Assembly (NCBI GenBank): GCA_964596775.1
Contig: CAZQVN010000029.1
Span: forward strand, 1 to 44,578
Source of the DNA: CAZQVN01 sp964596775
GTDB lineage: Bacteria > Eisenbacteria > RBG-16-71-46 > JABDJR01 > JAWXBZ01
Reading direction: 5' to 3'
DNA length: 44,578 bases
Shown: in pieces, positions 7,480 through 14,582 of the stretch
Layout of the letters: each line of letters begins with the position of its first letter
Numbering within the stretch: position 1 is the first letter of the stretch
Position numbers and translations under genes: made by a program
Notes under the pieces: model-generated
Told to the model about the DNA's origin: nothing
The model's input: only the letters and a program-made list of their open reading frames with translations
Database searches by the model: none

Positions 7480-8562
7480 ATGAGCCACGAAAACGCCACC
7501 TATGAAGCCGGACTGATTCCGGCCGGACTGAAAAACGACCGCTTTCTCCGCGCCTGCCGCGGAATCCCTACCGACGTCACCCCCGTCTGGATCATGCGCC
7601 AGGCGGGTCGCTACCTCCCGCAGTACCGCGACCTCCGCAAGCAGGCCGACTTCCTCACGTTCTGCAAGACGCCGGCACTCGTGGCCGAAGCCACGGCGGG
7701 TGCCGCGGAAATTCTCGGCGTCGACGCGGCGATCCTCTTTTCCGACATCCTGATCCCGCTCGAGGCCATGGGGATGGAACTCGTCTTCGACGAGCCGGGC
7801 GGCCCCCGGCTTCCGAAACCGATCACCGGGTTTGCCGATCTCAGGCAGTACAAGGTGCCCGACCCGGCCGCCACCATGTGCTTCGTCCTCGACGCGATCC
7901 AGAAGACGAAGGAACGGCTCGACGACGCGGTCCCGCTCATCGGTTTCGCCGGGGCGCCGTTCACGCTCGCCGCCTACGCGGTGGACGGCGGCGGAAGCAA
8001 GAACTATCACAAGACGCTCGGCTGGATGCACGGCGACCCGTCCGGCTTCGAGGCGCTGCTCGATCACCTGACCCGGGTCGTCATCGTCAGCCTCCGCGCC
8101 CAGATCGCCGCGGGGGTGCATGCCGTGCAGGTCTTCGATTCGTGGGGCGGCCTCCTGTCCATCGACGACTACCGGCGCTTCTGCGTGCCGCGCCTCAGGC
8201 GCATCGTCGAGAGCCTGTCGGTGACGAACGTGCCGGTGATCCTCTACGTCAACGGATCCTCGCACCTGCTCGAAGCGATGGCCGAAACCGGGGCGCCGGT
8301 GCTCGGCGTCGACTGGCGGCTGCCGCTCGACGCGGTGCGCCGCCGGGTCGGGCCGGGACCGGCGCTGCAGGGAAACCTCGACCCCTGCGCGCTGTTCGCG
8401 CCGCCGGAGACGATCCGCGCCGCCGTGCACCGCATCCGCCGCGAAGCCGGCCCGGCCGGTCACATCCTCAACCTCGGCCACGGCATCCTGCCGCCGACCC
8501 CGGTCGAGGGGGCGCTGGCGATGGTCGCCGCGAGTCACGACATCCTGGCGGAGACGCCCTGA
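7480..8562 (+). CDS. hemE: uroporphyrinogen decarboxylase
   Basis: A 360-residue cytoplasmic enzyme that decarboxylates the four acetate side chains of uroporphyrinogen III to give coproporphyrinogen III. Family signatures are easy to see: KNDRFLRACRGIPTD near the N-terminus, PVWIMRQAGRYLPQYR (about 31-46, with the substrate-binding Arg residues), FAGAPFTLAAYAVDGGGSKN (about 154-173), QVFDSWGGLLS and GVDWRLPLD. The chosen ATG gives about 18 residues before the usual start of homologues. Nothing better lies downstream, and the promoter places the transcription start at this ATG. The stop overlaps the hemN ATG by one base. It is the first gene of hemE-hemN-hemY. Confidence 0.96.
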   Translation: MSHENATYEAGLIPAGLKNDRFLRACRGIPTDVTPVWIMRQAGRYLPQYRDLRKQADFLTFCKTPALVAEATAGAAEILGVDAAILFSDILIPLEAMGMELVFDEPGGPRLPKPITGFADLRQYKVPDPAATMCFVLDAIQKTKERLDDAVPLIGFAGAPFTLAAYAVDGGGSKNYHKTLGWMHGDPSGFEALLDHLTRVVIVSLRAQIAAGVHAVQVFDSWGGLLSIDDYRRFCVPRLRRIVESLSVTNVPVILYVNGSSHLLEAMAETGAPVLGVDWRLPLDAVRRRVGPGPALQGNLDPCALFAPPETIRAAVHRIRREAGPAGHILNLGHGILPPTPVEGALAMVAASHDILAETP

Positions 8563-9959
8563 TGCCCGCCGGCACCGAACACTGGATCGAGCCCGTCTTC
8601 GACGACGCGCTGATCCGGAAGTACGACACGGTCGGGCCGCGCTACACGTCGTATCCCACCGCCCCGCATTTTCACGACGGGTTCGACGCCGCGGAGTTCG
8701 GCCGCGCGGTCGGTGACGCGGCCGGTTCGGGACCGCGCGAGGCGTCGCTCTACTTCCACCTGCCGTTCTGCCGGCGCGTCTGCTACTTCTGCGCCTGCAA
8801 CGTGACGTTCACGAACGACCGCTCGAGCGGCGACCGCTACGCGAAGACTTTGGCCCGCGAGATGGATCTCGTGAAGGAGCATCTCCCCGGCGAAACCCTG
8901 GTCCGCCAGCTGCACTGGGGGGGCGGCACGCCCACGTTCAGCCCGCCGGAAACGCTGGAACTGCTGATCGGCCTGATCCGCGAGCGCTTTCCGTTCGCGG
9001 CAGGCGGGGAGATCGGCGTGGAGGTGGATCCGCGCGAAACCACCGCGCGCCACCTCGAGGTCCTCGCCCGCGGCGGGTTCAACCGGATCAGCATGGGGAT
9101 CCAGGATTTCGAGGAGTCCGTCCAGAAGGCAGTCAACCGGGTCCAGCCGTACGAGAAGACGAAGGAAACGATCGACACCGCCCGCGCGCAGGGGTTCACC
9201 AGCGTCAACGTGGACCTCATCTACGGCCTGCCGCGCCAGACGATGGCCACGTTCGAGGACACCGTGGACCGGGTCATCGGCATCGCGCCGGACCGGATCG
9301 CGCTGTTCAACTTTGCCTACCTTCCGGAGATGGTCCGCCACCAGCGGGTGCTGAAGCCGGAGGAACTGCCGGCGCCCTCGCTCAAGCTCGCCATTCTCAA
9401 GCGGGCCACGAAGAAGCTGACCGACGCCGGCTACGTGTTCATCGGCATGGATCACTTCGCGAAGCCGGACGACGACCTCGCCGAAGCGCTCCGCAACCGG
9501 ACGCTCTACCGGAACTTCCAGGGGTACACGACACACGCGGGCCTCGATCTCTACTCGTTCGGTGTTTCGTCGATCAGCCAGGTCGGCCCGACGTATTCGC
9601 AGAACTTCAAGGATCTCGCGTCGTGGACGGCGGCGGTCGATGCCGGGCGTCACCCGACGCAGCGCGGCATCCGCCTGACCGACGACGACCGGCTCCGGCG
9701 CGACGTGATCTTCTCCCTGATGTGCCACTTCGTCCTGGTCAAGGACGAGATCGGAAAACGCCACGGCATCGACTTCGACCGCGCGTTCGCCGACGAGATG
9801 GAGGAGCTGAAACCGCTCGAAACCGACGGGCTGATCGCGATCGGAGCCGACCGGATCGAGGTGCTCCCGCCCGGTCGCCTGCTCGTCCGGAACGTGGCCA
9901 TGGTCTTCGACGCCCGGCTCCGGCAGGGCGCGGCGCATCGCTACTCGAGGACCGTCTGA
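8562..9959 (+). CDS. hemN: oxygen-independent coproporphyrinogen III oxidase (radical SAM)
   Basis: A 465-residue radical SAM enzyme converting coproporphyrinogen III to protoporphyrinogen IX without oxygen. The start overlaps the hemE stop (TGATG). It opens with LIRKYDTVGPRYTSYPTAPHF, the classic HemN N-terminus. The cluster motif CRRVCYFCAC (about residues 67-76) gives the Cys-x3-Cys-x2-Cys ligands and the fourth HemN-specific Cys. GGGTPTF follows, and later FNRISMGIQDFEESVQKAVNR and VDLIYGLPRQT. The length and the YRNFQGYTT segment separate true HemN from HemW, which lacks the GPRYTSYPT start. It is the middle gene of the operon; the hemY start follows one base after its stop. Confidence 0.96.
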   Translation: MPAGTEHWIEPVFDDALIRKYDTVGPRYTSYPTAPHFHDGFDAAEFGRAVGDAAGSGPREASLYFHLPFCRRVCYFCACNVTFTNDRSSGDRYAKTLAREMDLVKEHLPGETLVRQLHWGGGTPTFSPPETLELLIGLIRERFPFAAGGEIGVEVDPRETTARHLEVLARGGFNRISMGIQDFEESVQKAVNRVQPYEKTKETIDTARAQGFTSVNVDLIYGLPRQTMATFEDTVDRVIGIAPDRIALFNFAYLPEMVRHQRVLKPEELPAPSLKLAILKRATKKLTDAGYVFIGMDHFAKPDDDLAEALRNRTLYRNFQGYTTHAGLDLYSFGVSSISQVGPTYSQNFKDLASWTAAVDAGRHPTQRGIRLTDDDRLRRDVIFSLMCHFVLVKDEIGKRHGIDFDRAFADEMEELKPLETDGLIAIGADRIEVLPPGRLLVRNVAMVFDARLRQGAAHRYSRTV

Positions 9960-9960
9960 C

Positions 9961-11511
9961 TTGACGACCGGCACCGGCGCCGGCCCGCCGATCGCCGTCG
10001 TCGGGGGCGGGATCACCGGCCTGACCATCGCGTTCCGGTTGAAGAAGGCGGGGTGCGCCGTCTGCCTGTTCGAGGCCGGGCCGCGGGTCGGCGGCGCGAT
10101 CGCCACGCACCGGGAGGACGGCTGGCTGTTCGAGTTCGGCCCGAACACGGTGCTCGCCAACGAGGCCGTGGACCGTCTCGTGCACGACGCGGGCGCGGCG
10201 CCCGAACGCCTCACCGCGGCGCCGGCGGCAAAGACGCGGTTCGTCGTGCGCGGCGGGCGGCTCGTGCCGATGCCGTCGAGCCCGCCGGCGTTCTTCAAGT
10301 CTCCCCTGTTCGGCCTCGGAACCAAGCTCCGCCTCCTCCGCGAACCGTTCGTGCCCCCGAACCGCGGCGGCGACGAATCGATCGCCGACTTCGTGCGCCG
10401 CCGGCTCGGCCGGGAGATGCTCGACTACGCGGTGGGCCCCTTCGTGTCCGGCGTCTACGCCGGCGACCCGGAAAAGCTGTCGGTGCGTCACGCGGTGAAG
10501 AAGATCCATGCGCTCGAGGCGAATCACGGAAGCCTGATCCGGGGAGCCCTGGCGCTGGCGAAGGAAGGGGCGGAGGCGCGGCGGAAGGCGCGGGAAAACG
10601 CGAAGGAAACTCCGCCGGCCGGAGCGGACGACGCGCCGCCGCCGTCGTCCGGCGCCGATGCGGGCGCGGCGCGGCGCCCGCCCGCGCCGAACGAGGCGAT
10701 GTCCGTCACGCCGCGCGGCGCCCTCCTTTCCTTCCGCAACGGCCTCGACACGCTGCCGGACGCTGTCGCGGAATTCCTCGGGCCCGACCTGCTCCGGAAC
10801 GCCCCGGTCACCGGGATCGTCCGGAGCCCGGGCGGCGCGGAACCGGAAGCGGCGGGAGGCGCATTCGTCGTCCGGTACCGATCCGAGGACGGGGAGCGGG
10901 AGTTCACCGCCGGCCGGGTGATCGTGGCCGTGGACGCCCCGCGGGCCGCGGCGCTCCTGTCCCCGCTCGATGCGGGCGGGCTTCTCGCCGGAGCCGGTGT
11001 GAAGGACGTGCCCTACGCCGGCGTCGTCGTGTCCGGCCTGGGGTTCCGCCGCGAGGACATCACCCACCCGCTGTCCGGCTTCGGTTTCCTCGTGCCCCGG
11101 GTGGAGCCGACGCGGATGCTCGGCTGCCTCTTCGTGTCCTCGCTGTTCCCGGCCCGCGCCCCGGACGGGCATCACGCGCTCACCGTCATCTACGGCGGGG
11201 CCATGGACCGCGAGGCGGTCGACCTGGAGGACGGAGCCCTCCTCGAACTGGCACGGCGGGAGCTGACGCCGCTCCTCGGCCTCAGGGCAAAACCGGTGAT
11301 GGCCCGCATCCGGCGCTGGCCCCGCGCCATCCCGCAGTACAACCTCGGCCACGAAACCTACCTGAACGCGGTCCGCGGGCTGGAAGCCGCGCACCCGGGG
11401 CTCACCGTCACCGGAAACTGGGTGAACGGGATCTCGGTCGGCGACTGCATCCGGAGCGCCTCGGAGATCGCCTCCCGGATCGCCGCGGCAACCCGGGCCG
11501 ACGACCGGTGA
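9961..11511 (+). CDS. hemY: protoporphyrinogen oxidase, FAD-dependent HemY type
   Basis: A 516-residue flavoprotein (also called hemG or ppoX/cgoX) oxidising protoporphyrinogen IX to protoporphyrin IX, or possibly coproporphyrinogen III to coproporphyrin III as in the coproporphyrin-dependent route. The TTG start at 9961 follows the hemN stop by one base. The N-terminus IAVVGGGITGLTIAFRLKKA is the dinucleotide-binding fold, and FEAGPRVGGAIATH completes the FAD site. SVRHAVKKIHALEANHGSLI and the C-terminal VTGNWVNGISVGDCI are typical of the family. An Ala/Pro-rich low-complexity insert at about 201-243 is unusual. HemY-type enzymes use oxygen, while the operon's HemN does not. Confidence 0.93.
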   Translation: MTTGTGAGPPIAVVGGGITGLTIAFRLKKAGCAVCLFEAGPRVGGAIATHREDGWLFEFGPNTVLANEAVDRLVHDAGAAPERLTAAPAAKTRFVVRGGRLVPMPSSPPAFFKSPLFGLGTKLRLLREPFVPPNRGGDESIADFVRRRLGREMLDYAVGPFVSGVYAGDPEKLSVRHAVKKIHALEANHGSLIRGALALAKEGAEARRKARENAKETPPAGADDAPPPSSGADAGAARRPPAPNEAMSVTPRGALLSFRNGLDTLPDAVAEFLGPDLLRNAPVTGIVRSPGGAEPEAAGGAFVVRYRSEDGEREFTAGRVIVAVDAPRAAALLSPLDAGGLLAGAGVKDVPYAGVVVSGLGFRREDITHPLSGFGFLVPRVEPTRMLGCLFVSSLFPARAPDGHHALTVIYGGAMDREAVDLEDGALLELARRELTPLLGLRAKPVMARIRRWPRAIPQYNLGHETYLNAVRGLEAAHPGLTVTGNWVNGISVGDCIRSASEIASRIAAATRADDR

Positions 11512-11516
11512 CCTCG

Positions 11517-12584
11517 ATGCGCGGAACACGGCCGCACCTCCGCCGGATCGCCCCGATCGCGATCGCCGCCCTTGTCGCCCTGTGGCCGCCCCTGCGGGTC
11601 GAGGCCCGGCCGGAGGTGGAGTTCAAGAAGGGGGTGGCCCTCGCCGAGATCCACCCGGGTCACGGAGCGGCGACGTTCGCGGCCGCGCTGGAGGACATCC
11701 GCGGCCTCGGCGCCGACTGGACGCTGATCCCCGTCTTCGGCTTCACCGATTCGGCCGCGGCCCCCGGCGTGGATCCGGACTTCGAGTCGATCGGCGTGGC
11801 GGAGTACCGCAGGTTCGTGGCGGGAATCATCCGCGACGCGCACCGGCGCGGCCTGTCGGTGCTCCTCATCCCCTACGTGAATCTCCGGACCGACAACGGG
11901 ACCGACTGGCGGGGCAGCCTCCGTCCGCCCGACTGGGACGCCTGGTTTCTCTCCTACGAGTCGTTCATCACCGGGTGGGCCGACTTCTGCCGGAAGGAAA
12001 AGGTGGAGATGATGGCGGTCGGCGCGGAGCTGATCTCGACCGAGAGCCGCACCCGGGCCTGGCGGCGGATCGTGGCGACCGTCCGCGCGCGCTACCCGGG
12101 CCGGCTCACCTACTCCTGCAACTGGGATCACTACCGGGCGGTGGAGTTCCACGACGATCTCGATGTCCTCGGGCTCTCCGGCTACTACTCGCTCCCCTTC
12201 GACGCTCCGATGACCGCCGAAGCCGTGGAATCCAACTGGCGGGAGATCCGCGCCGAACTGATCCAATTCAGCCACCAGATCGACCGCCGGCTCCTGTTCA
12301 CCGAAATCGGGTACCCGGCCATGCGCGGGGCCGCCCGCGACCCGTGGAACTACACGATCCAGGGCGAACCCGATCCCGGGGAGCAGGCGCGATCGCTGTC
12401 CGCCTTCTTTCGAGTCTGGGCCGGAACGCCGGAACTCGACGGTGTCTTCATCTGGAACTACAGTCCGATCCGCGGCGGCGCGCTGGACACCTCCTATTCC
12501 ATCAACGGCAAGCCCGCCTCGGCGGTGGTCCGCTCCTGGTTCCGGCATCGCACACTCCCCGAGGCGTCCGCCGGCGGCCGTTGA
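11517..12584 (+). CDS. exported GH113-like TIM-barrel glycoside hydrolase
   Basis: A 355-residue protein. The ATG at 11517 is preceded by an in-frame GTG at 11508 that overlaps the hemY stop (GTGA), so translation may begin three codons earlier by coupling. Residues 1-29 look like a signal peptide (arginines, a hydrophobic run, then RVEARPEV). The body is a TIM barrel: GVALAEIHPGHG, GLSVLLIPYVNLRTDNGTDW, MMAVGAELISTESRTRAW with E171 as the probable acid/base, then LGLSGYYSLPFDAP, and RRLLFTEIGYP with E263 as the probable nucleophile. This pattern matches the GH113 beta-mannanase-like family. The substrate is not certain. Its place after haem genes has no obvious metabolic logic. Confidence 0.8.
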   Translation: MRGTRPHLRRIAPIAIAALVALWPPLRVEARPEVEFKKGVALAEIHPGHGAATFAAALEDIRGLGADWTLIPVFGFTDSAAAPGVDPDFESIGVAEYRRFVAGIIRDAHRRGLSVLLIPYVNLRTDNGTDWRGSLRPPDWDAWFLSYESFITGWADFCRKEKVEMMAVGAELISTESRTRAWRRIVATVRARYPGRLTYSCNWDHYRAVEFHDDLDVLGLSGYYSLPFDAPMTAEAVESNWREIRAELIQFSHQIDRRLLFTEIGYPAMRGAARDPWNYTIQGEPDPGEQARSLSAFFRVWAGTPELDGVFIWNYSPIRGGALDTSYSINGKPASAVVRSWFRHRTLPEASAGGR

Positions 12585-12616
12585 GCCGTGATGAGCGTGC
12601 GGACCCCGCTCCGAAC

Positions 12617-12633
12617 TTCATGGCTGCCATGAA
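12617..12633. promoter_or_regulatory. 17-bp palindrome upstream of spoVG
   Basis: TTCATGGC-T-GCCATGAA is a perfect 8-bp dyad around one base, lying 33 bp after the glycosidase stop and 170 bp before spoVG. The one-base centre cannot form an RNA loop without opening pairs, so a protein-binding dyad is more likely than a terminator. No regulator was identified. The rest of 12585-12803 holds no gene, and no clear promoter hexamers were found. Confidence 0.35.
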
Positions 12634-12803
12634 CCGGCTCGGCATGGGATCGAAGGGAACGCACGCACGTCCGCGGATCGGATCTTCTTTGCATTATTGA
12701 GGTTGCCGTTTCCACGAATCTCATAGTAGTGTGCGGAAGGTTGAGTGTACCGCCGTGGTGACGGCGTCGATGTCGGTTCGATGGATTCAACCTGGAGGCC
12801 GCC

Positions 12804-13130
12804 ATGCAGATTACGGAATGCCGGGTTCGACTCGTCAGCGGAGATCCCGTCCGCGGTATCGCTTCCCTGACACTCGACGACCAGTTCGTGGTCAAGGGCA
12901 TCCGGATCCTCAGCATCAAGGGCCGGCTCCTCGTCTGCATGCCGAGCCGCCTCGGGCCGGATGGCGTGCACCGCGACGTGGCCCACCCGATCAACGTCGA
13001 CGCCCGCCGGAAGATCGACGACCAGATCCTCGCCGCCTACCGCGAAGTCGTCATGGCCGAAACCGAGGTTTCGGAGATCCAGGTCCGGCAGGCCGAAGTG
13101 GCCGCCATGCAGATCGCCGCGGATCACTGA
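12804..13130 (+). CDS. spoVG: SpoVG family nucleic-acid-binding regulator
   Basis: A 108-residue protein. It starts at an ATG preceded by TGGAGG (12792-12797). The sequence follows the SpoVG pattern: MQITECRVRLVSG, then a first beta strand with FVVKGIRILSIKGRLLVCMP, then MPSRLGPDGVHRDVAHPIN, the family signature, and a helical C-terminus rich in Glu and Gln. SpoVG proteins are small DNA- and RNA-binding regulators found well beyond sporulating bacteria; here it says nothing about sporulation. It appears monocistronic, with a hairpin and T-tract terminator after it. The C-terminal helix, EVVMAETEVSEIQVRQAEVA, is longer than in the Bacillus protein. Confidence 0.9.
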   Translation: MQITECRVRLVSGDPVRGIASLTLDDQFVVKGIRILSIKGRLLVCMPSRLGPDGVHRDVAHPINVDARRKIDDQILAAYREVVMAETEVSEIQVRQAEVAAMQIAADH

Positions 13131-13232
13131 CCGCCGCGCCCGGACGGTTTTCAGCCGGTTCCGGGCGGAAACGGACCCGGTCCGGGCACAATCGGACCCC
13201 TGGCGGGCACAATGCGGCGGCGAAAACGGGTC

Positions 13233-13272
13233 CCTCCACCCGGCCCGCCCGGATCCCGGAGGCTGTTTTTTT
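13233..13272 (+). terminator. Rho-independent terminator of spoVG
   Basis: CCTCC (13233-13237) pairs with GGAGG (13258-13262). An inner CCGG/CCGG helix is separated by an asymmetric internal loop. Seven Ts follow at 13266-13272. It is the only terminator in the window with a long T-tract. Confidence 0.6.
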
Positions 13273-13290
13273 ACGAGCCTCATAATCCAT

Positions 13291-13319
13291 TTGACGCAAA
13301 CCATCTAGATTGATAACTT
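13291..13319 (+). promoter_or_regulatory. probable promoter of the D,D-carboxypeptidase gene
   Basis: TTGACG (13291-13296), a 17-nt spacer and TAACTT (13314-13319). The -35 is good and the -10 weak (three of six). It lies in an AT-richer patch of 13280-13320 that stands out in this GC-rich sequence. The transcript would have a leader of about 100 nt containing the 13400-13415 dyad. Confidence 0.4.
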
Positions 13320-13399
13320 GGAGTGATACTTTCATCACCCCTGCCTTCGGATATCCGTGCGGGAGCGGGTCCGTCGGCAGGTTTCTTGCGTGGGGTTCA

Positions 13400-13415
13400 G
13401 GGGATACTTATCCCC
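13400..13415. promoter_or_regulatory. perfect 16-bp dyad before the carboxypeptidase start
   Basis: GGGGATA-CT-TATCCCC is a perfect 7-bp dyad with a 2-bp centre, ending 14 bp before the ATG at 13430. A two-base centre is too tight for a stable RNA loop, so a repressor site is plausible. This is inferred from symmetry only. Confidence 0.4.
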
Positions 13416-13429
13416 ATGGGGAGGGCGGA

Positions 13430-14461
13430 ATGACGTTTCGTTACCGGCGGTCGATCCAGATCGGCCTGATTCTCTGTTTCTGCATGGCCATGACCCCGTC
13501 GGTCCCGGCTTCCGCCGCGGGCACCTCGACGAAGAAAAAGACCGCTGCGAGTTCCACGACGCGCAAGAAGAAGTCGACCTCCGTGTCGTCAAGCAGCAAG
13601 AAGAAGAAGGCGACAACCGCCGCCGCGAAGAAGAAGCGGCGCGCGAAGAGGCGCTCGGCGCCCGCACCCGTGGCCTTCGATCCGAATCGCCCGCACACGC
13701 TCGGGGTCGCGGCCGCGATCGTGGTGGACAACTACACCGGCGCCATCCTCTGGAGCAAGAACGAAACCGAGCGTCGCTCGGTCGCCAGCCTCACGAAACT
13801 CATGACCGCGCTCGTCTTCCTCGATGAATCCCCCGATCTCGACGACTCCACGACGGTCACCATGGCCGACGTGACCGGAGCCGGTCGCAGCCACGTGCGC
13901 GGACAGAACCGCGTGGCCGTCATGGACCTCTTCCGCTGCGCCCTCATCTCGTCCGACAACGCCGCCACCCGCGCGCTGGCCCGTTCCACCGGGCTCTCCG
14001 ACGCGGAGTTCGTGCGCAGGATGAACGAGCGCGCCCGACTCATGGGGATGACGAACACGGTCTACACGGAAACGACCGGTCTCGATGCGGGCAACATGTC
14101 CACGGCCACGGACCAGGCGATCCTGCTCCGCGCGGCCACCGAGGACCCGTTGATCCGCGAGATCTCCTCGACCCCGGTGTACTCGTTTCCCTGCAGCCGG
14201 CGGACGGAAACGCTGACGAACACGAACCGCCTGCTGCGGTCCCGGAACGACATCGTGAGCAGCAAGACCGGATTCACCCGGCCGGCCGGCTACTGCCTGG
14301 CCATGGCGGTCGGCAAGGACGATCCCCGGCTGACCACCGTCGTTCTGGGGGCGCAGAGCAACGCCGGCCGATTCGCCGAGTCGGCGAAACTCGTCAACTG
14401 GGCGTTGTCCGCGGTGGGCGGCCAGACGGCCTCCCCCATCGTCCCGGCGGGCTCCCGCTAG
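13430..14461 (+). CDS. D-alanyl-D-alanine carboxypeptidase (peptidase S11, PBP5/6-like)
   Basis: A 343-residue serine D,D-peptidase that trims the terminal D-Ala of peptidoglycan stem peptides in the periplasm. GAGGGCGG precedes the ATG at 13430. Residues 1-31 are a signal peptide (hydrophobic core, then VPASAAGTS). A Lys/Ser/Thr-rich spacer follows (about 32-78, several runs of three or four lysines), then the catalytic domain. Active-site motifs are S120-L-T-K123 (nucleophile and general base), S175-D-N177 and K279-T-G281. The substrate-binding start reads AAAIVVDNYTGAILWSKN. The PBP5 C-terminal beta domain and amphipathic anchor are absent, so it resembles the shorter DacB/DacF-type or PBP7-like enzymes. 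The basic spacer could bind anionic cell-wall polymer or DNA. Confidence 0.9.
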   Translation: MTFRYRRSIQIGLILCFCMAMTPSVPASAAGTSTKKKTAASSTTRKKKSTSVSSSSKKKKATTAAAKKKRRAKRRSAPAPVAFDPNRPHTLGVAAAIVVDNYTGAILWSKNETERRSVASLTKLMTALVFLDESPDLDDSTTVTMADVTGAGRSHVRGQNRVAVMDLFRCALISSDNAATRALARSTGLSDAEFVRRMNERARLMGMTNTVYTETTGLDAGNMSTATDQAILLRAATEDPLIREISSTPVYSFPCSRRTETLTNTNRLLRSRNDIVSSKTGFTRPAGYCLAMAVGKDDPRLTTVVLGAQSNAGRFAESAKLVNWALSAVGGQTASPIVPAGSR

Positions 14462-14582
14462 AACCGGAACCGCTTTCGGCGGCGGGAGCGTCGTTCCCCG
14501 GTTCGCATCGAGACTATCCCGGCCGGCGCTCTCGCCTGCGTTCGCGCCGGTCGTGACAACCCTGCCGCAAGGAGGCTGACTC

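Noticed and set aside
14462..14582. Possible small RNA or hidden gene between the carboxypeptidase and the FG-GAP gene.
   Set aside because: Only GC-rich sequence with the ribosome-binding site of the next gene; no stable T-tailed hairpin or promoter.
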